Positions 37,402 to 45,707 of a stretch of DNA of 64,000 bases are shown in pieces. The stretch lies in NCBI GenBank assembly GCA_900466875.1, contig UBNQ01000007.1, forward strand, positions 1 to 64,000. The letters are read 5' to 3'. This DNA comes from Hyphomicrobiales bacterium. GTDB lineage: Bacteria > Pseudomonadota > Alphaproteobacteria > Rhizobiales > Rhizobiaceae. Both the position numbers and the translations under genes were made by a program. Under the pieces are notes generated by a model, which searched no databases, was not told the origin of the DNA, and worked only from the letters and a program-made list of their open reading frames with translations. Every line of letters begins with the position of its first letter. Position 1 is the first letter of the stretch.

Positions 37402-37852
37402 GCATGCGCTCCGTGGTTTCGAACTACAAACTTCGAAAGCGGCTGGAGGTTTCGGCGGCAGCGGAAAATTCCGCGAACAGGCGAATTGCATCGCCGCGTT
37501 TCGCCTTGCTTCGGGCCTAGAACTCCATCTTGGAACAGTTCAGTCAGGAACCGCCTTGGTCGCGGAGTCCATGCGCACAGGCCTGTTGGCCTAACCATCT
37601 GGAGCGGGCTGCGTCACGAACACTTGCAATTCACGAAGCAAATCAGGCCATGCTACGACGATCTGTACTCCCGACATCTGCCAATTGTTCAAACACTCAT
37701 ATTGCATATGCCTGTGATAGCTGCCACTGTTGGCACGTTGCCGCTGGACTAGCGGCTGTTCGCGAGATCGCATTTCTCGTTCGCACCCACGTATATCCCG
37801 CAGATCTGCCTACCCATTCCTGGGGATGGAGCTCGTGCGCTCGGAGATACTT
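37402..37852. other. 451-base gap with no supported gene
   Basis: Open frames on both strands lack ribosome binding sites and recognisable products. No repeat copy, terminator or clear promoter was found, apart from the GGAGATACTT binding site just before the regulator at 37853. Confidence 0.5.
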
Positions 37853-38215
37853 ATGCCCACAGTTCCGGCGCCCGAGCGATTTCTGGCGGAAGCCTCAAAT
37901 CTCCTTGCAGCAATGGCGAATGCCAAACGGATGCTCATTCTTGAGATCATCAGCAGGGAAGAGATTTCGGTTGGCCCGCTCGCCGTCATGGCCGGCCTCA
38001 GTCAGTCCGCCCTCTCCCAGCACCTTGGCAGACTTAGGAGCGCAAAATTGGTGCAGACAAGGCGAGATGCACAAACAGTCTTTTATAAATGCGATTCCGA
38101 TGCAGTCAGGCGGATGTTGCACACCCTGTCTGAAATATTCGGCGCTGGCCCACCTCAGACGTCCGTGCCTAGCCTTCCCGATAACAGGTCCGTCCGTGTC
38201 ACTGTCCCTGCATAG
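37853..38215 (+). CDS. ArsR-type winged-helix regulator
   Basis: 120 aa from the ATG at 37853, with GGAGATACTT upstream. The fold is seen in LLAAMANAKRMLILEIISREEISVGPLA and the recognition helix AGLSQSALSQHLGRLRSAKLVQTRR, then TVFYKCDSDAVRRML. It has one cysteine and no paired metal ligands, so it may belong to the redox-sensing or non-metal branch (SMT/ArsR, BigR-like). Target unknown; neighbours are stress-related. Confidence 0.85.
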   Translation: MPTVPAPERFLAEASNLLAAMANAKRMLILEIISREEISVGPLAVMAGLSQSALSQHLGRLRSAKLVQTRRDAQTVFYKCDSDAVRRMLHTLSEIFGAGPPQTSVPSLPDNRSVRVTVPA

Positions 38216-38264
38216 ATGTCGCCGATGCACGACATTGGTAGACAGTTTTAGTTTGGAGGGTGGC

Positions 38265-38531
38265 ATGGGCATTATCGCGATCGAGTTCACTGCCCGTTGG
38301 CAGTCACCGGTCTACGTGGGAGATGGGCCGCTTCTAACCAAAGCAATCTCCGGACCCGCAGACGCGCTGCGACACATGAAGAGCCTAACCCATAGGTCTG
38401 GTCCTATCTACTGGCGAGCGGTCGACCTTTGCCAACACGCTCTCACGAATGGGGTTCACCCGGAGATTTCCCGGCCGCACTTCATCGCCGCATGTGCGGA
38501 TGCCGACGCAAGGCGGTCAGACAACGAGTGA
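38265..38531 (+). CDS. DUF982 family protein
   Basis: 88 aa from the ATG at 38265 with GGAGGG upstream. The pattern SPVYVGDGPLLTKAISGPADALRHM, GPIYWRAVDLCQHAL and a final HFIAACADADARR is that of DUF982, a small family largely limited to Rhizobiales and often in several copies per genome. Function unknown. A longer frame on its 5' side starts far upstream without support. Confidence 0.85.
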   Translation: MGIIAIEFTARWQSPVYVGDGPLLTKAISGPADALRHMKSLTHRSGPIYWRAVDLCQHALTNGVHPEISRPHFIAACADADARRSDNE

Positions 38532-38651
38532 TCTGGAGACATTTGAACAGCCAGACGACGGTTTGAGCACTTTAATCGACGTCTCCGCAAACCTTATCGC
38601 ACTTGAACAGTTAGGGCCGGCTGTGACAGCTATAGCCAAAGGAAAACACCC

Positions 38652-39098
38652 GTGAGCGAGATCAAAGAATTTTCGTTGAGCGCCAACGGCGATCGTTGGT
38701 TCTTGGACATGAGTGGCGGCGAGGCAGTTGTCCTCCATGTGGGGAACGAACCGTCCGGAGGGCATGAGAATAGAACGCCACTCGCAGATTTCCTGAGGGA
38801 AAAAGCAGGGAAACCGGAGCACGCAGCGCTCCTGCAAGTTCTTGGTCAATCCCGTGATGAAGTCGAGCATCAGCTCGGCGAAGAGGTGGCGGAAACTTCC
38901 TCGCACAGAATGGCGATGGAATACATGCGCTTGGGCGGACGGCGTCTCGCGAAGGTCGACGACAACATCGTTACCACCCGGACCTGGGAGGACGAGCCAG
39001 CGGAAGCAGCGGCGTTTTGGCAGGCCCAGGTTGAGCCGCTGGATGAAAAAGCCCAGCGTGAGGTCATCCTTCATCTTCCTTCCATCAGCGACCGTTAA
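38652..39098 (+). CDS. Hypothetical acidic protein
   Basis: 148 aa, GTG start after AAGGAAAAC. No signal, membrane segment or motif that I recognise. The sequence is hydrophilic, with DMSGGEAVVLHVGNEPSGG near the start and RTWEDEPAEAAAFWQAQ near the end. It is followed 22 bases later by another small hydrophilic protein, so the two are probably co-transcribed. Real-gene support comes from the binding site, codon use like its neighbours, and tight spacing. Confidence 0.65.
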   Translation: MSEIKEFSLSANGDRWFLDMSGGEAVVLHVGNEPSGGHENRTPLADFLREKAGKPEHAALLQVLGQSRDEVEHQLGEEVAETSSHRMAMEYMRLGGRRLAKVDDNIVTTRTWEDEPAEAAAFWQAQVEPLDEKAQREVILHLPSISDR

Positions 39099-39120
39099 TT
39101 CCGAACCGAGGAGAACGACT

Positions 39121-39432
39121 ATGACTGACGACCAAAAGGATCTCGGAAGTGATGCCTCTAGAACAGATTCTGAGACAGCCGACCGCGCGCGTGAGGAACT
39201 TGCGAAGCAGGCTGAACGAGGCATAGAAAGAGCGATGGGTGGTAAAGCCTCCGCTGGTTCCGACGATCACCCAGAGCAGGACCCGGCCGAGGGTTCTCGC
39301 AAAACCGTGGAACGGAACCTCGCCCGAAACGACAAAGCTGACAAGCCGAAACCCGAAAGCGGCACGGCCGAGCCGGTTATTAAGGAGTCCTCACCAGGAT
39401 CCGAGGCAGCCGAGCCCTCGCCTGAGCGATGA
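39121..39432 (+). CDS. Hypothetical low-complexity hydrophilic protein
   Basis: 103 aa, rich in Glu, Asp, Lys, Ser and Pro, with no predicted order beyond a short helix (RAREELAKQAERGIERAM). Start at 39121 follows GAGGAGAACGACT. Such hydrophilic proteins resemble desiccation or stress-protectant types, an inference from composition only. A terminator at 39499 closes the unit. Confidence 0.65.
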   Translation: MTDDQKDLGSDASRTDSETADRAREELAKQAERGIERAMGGKASAGSDDHPEQDPAEGSRKTVERNLARNDKADKPKPESGTAEPVIKESSPGSEAAEPSPER

Positions 39433-39498
39433 CGGTTCTAGGAGTATCGTGTCGGGTGATGCCCTGGTAGGATCCCGACGCCATGGGGCCGAAATGCT

Positions 39499-39535
39499 AA
39501 AGCGGCCGGTCATTCCTGATCGGCCGCTTTGTTTT
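39499..39535. terminator. Rho-independent terminator, possibly bidirectional
   Basis: AAAGCGGCCG pairs perfectly with CGGCCGCTTT across 12 bases and is followed by GTTTT on the plus strand, with A-rich sequence on the other side. It lies between the stops of the converging genes ending at 39432 and 39550. Confidence 0.8.
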
Positions 39536-39549
39536 GACATGACGTCAAT

Positions 39550-39954
39550 TTAAGCCGCGGCGAGGGCTTTTTCGATCTCGGGTATCGTATGCCCCGTAAG
39601 ATCCTTATCGAGTTCGCCGATGAGCACGTCCGATAGAGACTTGTGGTAGCTTTTGCGCATCTCGCCGAGCGTGCGTGGCGCTGCGACGATGACAAGGCTC
39701 TTGATCTTGCCGTCGAGAACCTGGCTGTTCAGAAGGCCAGCGACACCACTGCTGAACCCGTCCTCGTCCTGCTGGCTATCGTCAGGGTTCGCCGCGCTGC
39801 TCGGATGGCGAGCGCCGGATGCGATTTTCGAGCTGTCTACCTCTGCTGACGGCATGGCCTTGAGTTTGACGTTGGCCGCATCGCCCTCGTTCTGGAACAA
39901 GGCAAGTTTTTCGCCATCGGCAACCGCAATTACCGTGTGTTGGGGAAGCTGCAT
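39550..39954 (-). CDS. Host-attachment-type protein
   Basis: 134 aa from the ATG at 39954. Sequence TVIAVADGEKLALFQNEGD, then GLLNSQVLDGKIKSLVIVAAPRTLGEMRKSYH and a final HTIPEIEKAL match the family named for a protein required for attachment to host cells (Agrobacterium), which has an eRF1-like fold. The name comes from one phenotype; a general stress or ribosome-related role is also plausible. Cytoplasmic, no signal. Confidence 0.8.
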   Translation of the reverse strand: MQLPQHTVIAVADGEKLALFQNEGDAANVKLKAMPSAEVDSSKIASGARHPSSAANPDDSQQDEDGFSSGVAGLLNSQVLDGKIKSLVIVAAPRTLGEMRKSYHKSLSDVLIGELDKDLTGHTIPEIEKALAAA

Positions 39955-40180
39955 GGGGGATCTCCATCTTCGGCAGCATAGTTTCAACCTTTTGGATGAA
40001 GCAGTGCTTGTTTCAGGGCTACAGTAACCCTGGCGCAGACGATCAGTTCCTTGTGCTCGGACATCCGCCGAGCGTCGACGCGTAACCGGAATTCATGTCG
40101 ATGCCGCCGGCCACTTCTTCCTTGGCCAGGCGAGAATGCGCCGGCTTCCAAGTCTACAAAAATCTCCCTTAGCGATGAAG

Positions 40181-40579
40181 TCACAATGCGAGGATCTCCG
40201 CAATAACGGCGCGATATCCTGGCAGCGCGAGATCGATATCGCTGACGTCTCGGGCAGTGAACCAGCCCAGTTCGGAATGCTCGGTTCCCAGGAGTTGAGC
40301 CATTTGCCCTTCCCATTTGCGTATCGCGTAGATGTAAAATGGCCGCTTCCGTTGGTCGTCTGAATCTTCGAAAATTGTTGCCTCCAGGCTGAAGGCAAGT
40401 GGCGTCAAGCCGACTTCTTCCTGACACTCGCGCACGAGTGCGACATCGAGCTCCTCGCCTTTTTCGACATGCCCCCCGACAAGATCCCATAGGTGTGGCG
40501 ACCATTTTCGATGGGGCGCGCGCCTGACGAGCAGCATCTTTTCACCCTCGACGAATGCGGCGCAGACGATTGTCTTCAT
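40181..40579 (-). CDS. NUDIX hydrolase
   Basis: 132 aa from the ATG at 40579. The Nudix box is complete: GGHVEKGEELDVALVRECQEEVGL, with the REXXEE glutamates binding Mg2+ (given here in pieces: GGHVEKGEEL, RECQEEVGL). Family enzymes hydrolyse nucleoside diphosphates linked to other groups, including oxidised nucleotides. An EcfG-like promoter lies 52 bases upstream, which suggests general-stress induction. Confidence 0.92.
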   Translation of the reverse strand: MKTIVCAAFVEGEKMLLVRRAPHRKWSPHLWDLVGGHVEKGEELDVALVRECQEEVGLTPLAFSLEATIFEDSDDQRKRPFYIYAIRKWEGQMAQLLGTEHSELGWFTARDVSDIDLALPGYRAVIAEILAL

Positions 40580-40630
40580 GGGGTGTTCTCTCCCTTGGCC
40601 AGCGCGCAAACTGGTGGCGCGAGGTAAGGC

Positions 40631-40655
40631 AACCTTCTTTCGACGAGAGGGTTCC
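40631..40655 (-). promoter_or_regulatory. EcfG-like stress promoter of the NUDIX gene
   Basis: On the minus strand GGAAC-N16-GGTT, matching the alphaproteobacterial general-stress sigma pattern GGAAC-N16/17-CGTT with one difference. It lies 52 bases before the start codon. Confidence 0.55.
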
Positions 40656-40758
40656 TAACCAACAACGCTAAATGGGAGGAAAATGGCATGCGCAGCAAGG
40701 GGATGTCGGCAGATCGCATCGGGCCAATCCTCCATTCGAAACAGACCGGGCTTATTTC

Positions 40759-41508
40759 ATGATCGATGGGATTGAAGACAACGGGGCGGCCGGCCGTGTC
40801 ACCGCACTCTGGCGCTATCCCGTCAGCTCGATCGGAGGCGAGCGCCTAGATATTGCTGAAATCGACCAATTCGGGGTGACGGGTGATCGTCTTTACGGTC
40901 TGTTCGATGCACAGAGCGGCCAAGTGGCGGCTCCAGAAAAAGAGACGCGTTGGCGCCCTGCACTTTTTTTATCGTCGCGCATCGGCAGCAGCGGACAGGT
41001 GGAACTCCGCTTCCCGGGAGGGGATTGGATCAGCGTCTCGGACACCAGTGTCAGCGAGAGACTGACAGCGCATTTCGGTTTCGAGGTCGCTATTATCCGA
41101 TATGGCGATTATTTTGCCGGATCAGAGTCAAAAGTTTCGCCGCGATATGTCGCAAGCCCGCTTCATATCGTGACGACTGAATCGATCAGAGCTCTTGAGC
41201 AGCTGACGGGACAAAGCGCGCTGGATCCCCGGCGATTCCGCCCAAACATCCTTATTGAGACGTCCAGTGAACCCTTCCAAGAGAAGCAGTGGCTCGGACG
41301 AGGGCTACAGGTCGGGAGTGTCCATTCACGGGTGGTGGAAGAAACGAAGCGCTGCGGCATGACGTTGATCGCCCAACCTGGCGTCGAGGAAAGGCCTGAG
41401 ATCCTTCGCGGCATCCTTCGCCACAACCAACGCAATCTCGGTGTCTACTGCAACATCGAGATGCCGGGCGTGGTTCGTATTGGTGATGGATCTTATGTTA
41501 TGAGTTGA
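40759..41508 (+). CDS. MOSC-domain protein
   Basis: 249 aa. An N-terminal beta-barrel (VTALWRYPVSSIGGERLD) is followed by a MOSC domain with DPRRFRPNILIE and the conserved cysteine in EETKRCGMTLI. MOSC proteins bind or transfer sulfur or the molybdenum cofactor, as in mARC and YiiM. Start taken at 40759; the frame is open 87 bases further. Its last 16 bases overlap the end of the convergent FAD protein gene. Confidence 0.85.
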   Translation: MIDGIEDNGAAGRVTALWRYPVSSIGGERLDIAEIDQFGVTGDRLYGLFDAQSGQVAAPEKETRWRPALFLSSRIGSSGQVELRFPGGDWISVSDTSVSERLTAHFGFEVAIIRYGDYFAGSESKVSPRYVASPLHIVTTESIRALEQLTGQSALDPRRFRPNILIETSSEPFQEKQWLGRGLQVGSVHSRVVEETKRCGMTLIAQPGVEERPEILRGILRHNQRNLGVYCNIEMPGVVRIGDGSYVMS

Positions 41509-43175
41509 AGCCTGTTGTGGGCTGTGACGTCATCGACGATGGCTTTCGAAACGATCCCTCCGATTTCTTCAGCGCTGGTGATGCCCTGAACGAAAGGTAG
41601 TTTGTGCAGCAGGAACGAAATGGCCGCGCAATAGATTTTGTTCGACAGGTTGTGCTGGAAGATAGGCCTGAATGCCGCGTCGAGTTCTATTCCTCCAGTC
41701 TTAACCGTGACATCCGGCGAGCCCTCGTCGAAGACAGGCTGGGCTTCGACGGTTTGCGCCTTCCGAACCACCCCCTGCTCCTGAAGTGACGGAAAGGGGA
41801 TGTCGTCTGCCGACATGGAATGCTGCCCTGTCGCGTCGATGAACGCCGCGTAAGTAACCGTCTTGCCTTCGACCGCAACGGCCGCGCCCCGTTCAACCCT
41901 GTCCGTATCGATCTGGTAGTCATTGCCTAACGCCATGACATCGAGCTTGCCTGCTCGATGTAGGGCCAGCAGACGTTTGATTGATTCATGCGGGACGGTC
42001 GCATAGTCGTCGACAAAAACCGTCTTGAAATGCTTATGGAAGCGCTTGAGGTCCTCGTCGTCCAACTGTGGTATGATCCGGGCAATAACCTCATGCATTC
42101 GCAAGATCGCATAGCGCCATTGGACGGTATAGCGGTTCGCCTTGTTCTGCTCGGCCTCTGCCAGGTTGCGCGCCGACCAGCTGAATGGACCTGAGTGTTC
42201 GCGCGCAGCGAAATATGCAGGCGCCAGCGTCTCCACTGTCAGCACAGACAGACCGATCGAAGCCGCATAGTCAGGGTCGCTGGCGGTCAGTTCTTGCCTG
42301 AACAGCTCGAACACGTCGTCCAGTAGATCATGCCGACCGGTCGCCAACAGACCGTCGATGGCTTCGGTCGTGCAGATGGCGGGCGGAATGTAGGGGATCT
42401 CGCAATAGAAATCGGCTTCCGGAAGAATGCCCTTGCGCGACATCATAGTCGCATAAAAGGCATCGCTTCCTGCCGACGGCTGGTACTCGAGCTGCCCGGT
42501 TGCATCGTGATAAAAAGCACCGTTGGCCGTTGCCACAGTGATCAAGGCGTCGATGCCACTGAGAGACGTGCCCAAAATCCCGACAGAACGGTTCGTGATC
42601 CGCTTTAGCTCGGGCGCCGGCCAGGGCGAAATGTAGTAACCAGGCTTCTCCTCGATGTTCTGCGGCCAGTCATGTCCGGTCGCCATGACGACGTGGTCAA
42701 AGCCAAACGTCGAGCTTGTGTCATCGGGACGCTGAACCGAGATCTGGATATCGTCCTGGCGCAACGCAATGTCGGCGACTCGGTGTCGCGCCTTGATGTC
42801 GATGACATGTCCGCGTGACTGCCCTAGTCGGACCAACTGCAGAAATTGAGACTGAAGATATTCGCCGAGAACGACCCGAGGATAGAACTCCCGCTCTTGA
42901 ATGGCGGTGCGCTCGATCCCAAGCCGCTGCAGTTCCGTGTCGCTTTGGCGACGCAGCCATTCAACGAGGGTCTCGCAAATCGGCGGAAGCTCGATGCTCG
43001 CGATGTTGGAGAGCATTGCCCGATCATTGATGTCTGGATGGTACGGCGTGCCTTTGCCGGGATCCGATTCCGCTTCGAAAATTGTGATCGCCAACGGGAC
43101 TTTTGACGCCACCAAGCCCTTCAAAGTGTAAATTCCCGTGGGGCCAGTGCCAATGATGGCGACCTTTGTGTCCAT
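41493..43175 (-). CDS. FAD/NAD(P)-binding protein
   Basis: 560 aa. N-terminal dinucleotide fold VAIIGTGPTGIYTLKGL, then GTPYHPDINDRAMLSNIAS, MATGHDWPQ, and a second nucleotide-binding stretch GILGTSLSGIDALI near residue 195. This is the PF13454-type FAD-NAD(P)-binding family, flavoproteins of unknown reaction related to flavin monooxygenases and to the HpyO-like group. Ends in a 16-base overlap with the MOSC gene. Cytoplasmic; substrate unknown. Confidence 0.82.
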   Translation of the reverse strand: MDTKVAIIGTGPTGIYTLKGLVASKVPLAITIFEAESDPGKGTPYHPDINDRAMLSNIASIELPPICETLVEWLRRQSDTELQRLGIERTAIQEREFYPRVVLGEYLQSQFLQLVRLGQSRGHVIDIKARHRVADIALRQDDIQISVQRPDDTSSTFGFDHVVMATGHDWPQNIEEKPGYYISPWPAPELKRITNRSVGILGTSLSGIDALITVATANGAFYHDATGQLEYQPSAGSDAFYATMMSRKGILPEADFYCEIPYIPPAICTTEAIDGLLATGRHDLLDDVFELFRQELTASDPDYAASIGLSVLTVETLAPAYFAAREHSGPFSWSARNLAEAEQNKANRYTVQWRYAILRMHEVIARIIPQLDDEDLKRFHKHFKTVFVDDYATVPHESIKRLLALHRAGKLDVMALGNDYQIDTDRVERGAAVAVEGKTVTYAAFIDATGQHSMSADDIPFPSLQEQGVVRKAQTVEAQPVFDEGSPDVTVKTGGIELDAAFRPIFQHNLSNKIYCAAISFLLHKLPFVQGITSAEEIGGIVSKAIVDDVTAHNRLQLIT

Positions 43176-43320
43176 TCGGATAGAGATCCTTGAGAAGCCT
43201 AGCCTCGGTTTATCCGAACGCTAGTGATGCGGGTCGAATAACGAATGGCGAACCCGTTTGATCCAGTCGCGGTGTCTCTGTCGCCCATCGTACACAACAG
43301 GTGATTGCCGGGTCGGAGAC

Positions 43321-43345
43321 GGAACGATTACAGATTACGCGGGTT
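43321..43345 (+). promoter_or_regulatory. EcfG-like stress promoter of the PepSY gene
   Basis: GGAAC-N16-GGTT, 49 bases before the start of the PepSY-like gene. Same pattern as at 40631 and 45317. It probably also serves the following general-stress gene. Confidence 0.55.
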
Positions 43346-43394
43346 AGGCTCTCACGGATCTGTGAATAAGGATCCGATTGAGAGGAAATCCCAA

Positions 43395-43715
43395 ATGAAA
43401 AAGATCATCTTCGCCGCGGCGCTGATCGGCGCGTCCGCGCTATCGGCGCTGGCCCAGACAACGGCTCCTGCCCCGACTGCCGACGGCAATACTCCTGCTG
43501 TGGCGACGCCCGATACAAAAAATCCGACTGCACCCGTCGAAGGCGCCAATAGCTTCACAGAGAGCCAGGCCAAGGATCGGATCGAGAAGGCGGGTTTTAC
43601 CGGGGTCAAGGATTTAAAGAAGGATGACAAGGGCGTCTGGATGGCATCCGGCATGAAGGACGGCAATCCCGTCATGATTGCCCTCGACTACCAGGGCAAC
43701 GTCGTCGCCAAATAA
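43395..43715 (+). CDS. Small periplasmic PepSY-like protein
   Basis: 106 aa with signal peptide (KKIIFAAALIGASALSALAQ), a Thr/Pro/Ala-rich spacer, then a PepSY-like half domain FTESQAKDRIEKAGFTGVKDLKKDDKGVW...IALDYQGNVVAK (in pieces). Start at 43395 follows GAGGAAATCC. PepSY domains often act as inhibitory or chaperone-like modules in the envelope. Likely stress-induced, together with the next gene 28 bases downstream. Confidence 0.85.
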   Translation: MKKIIFAAALIGASALSALAQTTAPAPTADGNTPAVATPDTKNPTAPVEGANSFTESQAKDRIEKAGFTGVKDLKKDDKGVWMASGMKDGNPVMIALDYQGNVVAK

Positions 43716-43743
43716 TGTCTCACCCTTCAAGGAGTATACGACT

Positions 43744-44346
43744 ATGAAAACCGTTACCGGACTATTCGACGATTACACCGACGCCAGCGCTGCAGTCGGT
43801 GCGCTTGAATCCGCGGGTATCCCGTCGAAAGACATCAGCCTCGTCTCTAACAATGCCGACAAACGTCACGGCGAGCAATTCAATGCAGGTGAAGATGCCG
43901 GCAAAGGTGCCGGCATCGGCGCTGTCGTCGGTGGTGCCGGCGGCCTCTTGACCGGCCTTGGCCTGATGGCCATTCCAGGTGTCGGCCCCGTTGTTGCAGC
44001 CGGCTGGCTGGCGGCAACCGCCGCTGGTGCTGTCGCCGGGGCCGTCGCAGGTGGCGCCGCTGGCGGCCTGATCGGTGCCATGACCAACTCGGGTGTTTCC
44101 GAAGACGATGCCCACGTCTACGCCGAAGGTATTCGCCGTGGCGGAACCCTCGTCACCGCTAAAGTCGATGACACGCTGGCACCGGAAGCCGAAGCTATCC
44201 TCAAGCGTTCGAGCTGGGTTGACCCTGCCGAACGACGCGTCTCTTACAACGAGCAGGGTTGGACCAGGTTCGACGACACGCTGGATCCCTACGCTCCCGA
44301 ACAGGTTGAACAGGAACGCGATCGCTATCGCCGCCCTGGCCTGTAA
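43744..44346 (+). CDS. General stress protein with glycine-rich membrane-like core
   Basis: 200 aa. N-terminal general-stress-protein-17M-like motif VTGLFDDYTDASAAVGALESAGIP, then a Gly/Ala-rich hydrophobic middle (about 60-125, GAGIGAVVGGAGGLLTGLGL) as in glycine-zipper proteins, and a soluble C-terminus (YAEGIRRGGTLVTAKVDD). Start after AAGGAGTATACGACT. Likely envelope-associated and stress-induced. A GC-rich hairpin follows the stop. Confidence 0.85.
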   Translation: MKTVTGLFDDYTDASAAVGALESAGIPSKDISLVSNNADKRHGEQFNAGEDAGKGAGIGAVVGGAGGLLTGLGLMAIPGVGPVVAAGWLAATAAGAVAGAVAGGAAGGLIGAMTNSGVSEDDAHVYAEGIRRGGTLVTAKVDDTLAPEAEAILKRSSWVDPAERRVSYNEQGWTRFDDTLDPYAPEQVEQERDRYRRPGL

Positions 44347-44357
44347 GCTACCTGCCC

Positions 44358-44379
44358 GCGCGTCCTGCTCAGGACGCGC
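44358..44379. other. GC-rich hairpin after the general stress gene
   Basis: GCGCGTCCT and AGGACGCGC pair perfectly around GCTC, 11 bases after the stop. No T run follows, so termination is uncertain. Confidence 0.5.
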
Positions 44380-44437
44380 GTCTCCTTGCCCACCTACCGC
44401 GGCCACCGGACGCTGGCCATTTGGAGGAAACCTCACC

Positions 44438-44932
44438 ATGGTCAAAGACATCAAGAAGCTCGACGAGCTGTTTCACGAGACGCTGAAGGACGTCTATTTC
44501 GCGGAAGGCAAAATCGTCGATACTCTCCCGAAAATGGAAAAGGCTGCGAAGAGCAAGGAGCTCAAGGCCGCCTTCGTCAAACATCTGGCTGAGACCAAAG
44601 TTCATGTCGAGCGGTTGGAGGAAGTGTTCAAGATCATTGGCGCCAAGCCCGAGAAGAAAACCTGCGACGCTATCCTCGGGATCACTGATGAGGGCGACGA
44701 GATCATAAAGCAATACGAAGGCTCGCCTGCCCTCGACGCCGGTCTTCTTGCTGCAGCCCAGGCTGTCGAACACTACGAGATGGCGCGCTACGGCATTCTC
44801 AGGACGTGGGCGCTCGAGCTTGGAATGAAGGATGCGGCAAAGCTGCTGCAGACCACGCTGGACGAAGAACAGGCAACCGACATTGCTCTTACGTCCATTG
44901 CAACGTCGGTCGTAAACCACAGAGCCGAGTGA
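44438..44932 (+). CDS. Ferritin-like DUF892 (YciE/YciF) protein
   Basis: 164 aa. LDELFHETLKDVYFAEGKIVDTLPKMEKAA, then LAETKVHVERLEEVF, VEHYEMARYG and LLQTTLDEEQATD carry the Glu/His pattern of the four-helix diiron YciF family. Start with TTGGAGGAAACC upstream. These proteins accumulate in stress, and the role is unclear. Monocistronic or in read-through with the upstream stress genes. Confidence 0.9.
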   Translation: MVKDIKKLDELFHETLKDVYFAEGKIVDTLPKMEKAAKSKELKAAFVKHLAETKVHVERLEEVFKIIGAKPEKKTCDAILGITDEGDEIIKQYEGSPALDAGLLAAAQAVEHYEMARYGILRTWALELGMKDAAKLLQTTLDEEQATDIALTSIATSVVNHRAE

Positions 44933-45032
44933 GCTTCTAAGATGTTTCGCTGACCACGTTTCCGCTTAGATCAGCAACCCACCAATTCTGTAGTTCCTCA
45001 CCCGCGGCCGCATACTCTCAGCTTTAGAAGTT

Positions 45033-45066
45033 CAAAAACCCGCCGCGAACCTGCGGCGGGTTTTTG
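45033..45066. terminator. Bidirectional Rho-independent terminator
   Basis: CAAAAACCCGCCGC and GCGGCGGGTTTTTG are perfect 14-base arms around a 6-base loop, with T runs in both directions. It lies between the convergent DUF892 and CsbD genes. Confidence 0.88.
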
Positions 45067-45081
45067 AAGTGTCAATCAAGC

Positions 45082-45273
45082 TTATGACTTGCCGACAGCG
45101 CTCTTCACTGCGTCCTTGACGTGGCCTTTTGCCTGCTGGGCATCACCCTTGGCTTCCTGGGCCGCACCCTTTGCTTGCGTCTCGTGGCTACCGGTCGCTT
45201 TGCCGACGCCCTGCTTTGCCTTACCGGCAAGCTCGTTGGCCTTGCCGGACACTTTGTCTGCTGTGCTACCCAT
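45082..45273 (-). CDS. CsbD-family stress protein
   Basis: 63 aa from the ATG at 45273. The repetitive Lys/Ala/Gly-rich sequence [20 protein letters not shown] and [14 protein letters not shown] is typical of CsbD-like proteins, small hydrophilic proteins induced by general stress. An EcfG-like promoter lies 44 bases upstream, and a bidirectional terminator follows the stop. Confidence 0.9.
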   Translation of the reverse strand: MGSTADKVSGKANELAGKAKQGVGKATGSHETQAKGAAQEAKGDAQQAKGHVKDAVKSAVGKS

Positions 45274-45590
45274 GATGAATACTCCTATGCGAAGTAGGAT
45301 CACTTCGTCTTTTCCAAACTGATGCGCTAATCAATCGTTCCAATCCGGAAGCGACATTCGTGATTTCCAGGTCGGATCTTAGGTGAAAAGCGGCAACACG
45401 TCACGCAACAGACAAATGTGCGATCTCAATTCGGGCATTCATTCAGAATTGTCGTTCGGCGAGAAATGGACGCATCGCACGACCTGAGCTTGCAATTTTA
45501 AAAAATGGCACGACTTACTGTTTAAGGCAGCTCATCTTCAGGGCGTTGTCATAAGGATCGCGAATCCTTACCCCAATAAAGGAGGGCGAT
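45274..45590. other. 317-base divergent gap with one stress promoter
   Basis: Holds the EcfG-like promoter of the CsbD gene (45317-45341) and the strong AAAGGAGGGCGAT binding site of the small gene at 45591. No other gene or repeat was found. Confidence 0.5.
45317..45341 (-). promoter_or_regulatory. EcfG-like stress promoter of the CsbD gene
   Basis: On the minus strand GGAAC-N16-AGTT, one base away from the GGAAC-N16-CGTT pattern, 44 bases before the start codon. Confidence 0.55.
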
Positions 45591-45707
45591 ATGTCTTCCA
45601 ATCAAGACAGCATATATCCTAGTTTTGCTCAGCTCATTCGCGTCGAATATGCAATGAGTGAGGGTAGAAAATCTGGCGCTTCAATCAATTACGACGGCTG
45701 GCGCTGA
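45591..45707 (+). CDS. 38-aa small protein, coupled to the DUF1488 gene
   Basis: An ATG follows an almost ideal ribosome binding site (AAAGGAGGGCGAT) and opens a 38-codon frame: MSSNQDSIYPSFAQLIR, then VEYAMSEGRKSGASI, ending NYDGWR. Its TGA shares a base with the ATG of the DUF1488 gene (TGATG), so translation of the two is likely coupled. No known family is recognised. It is too short for usual gene callers; binding site and coupling are the evidence. Confidence 0.6.
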   Translation: MSSNQDSIYPSFAQLIRVEYAMSEGRKSGASINYDGWR

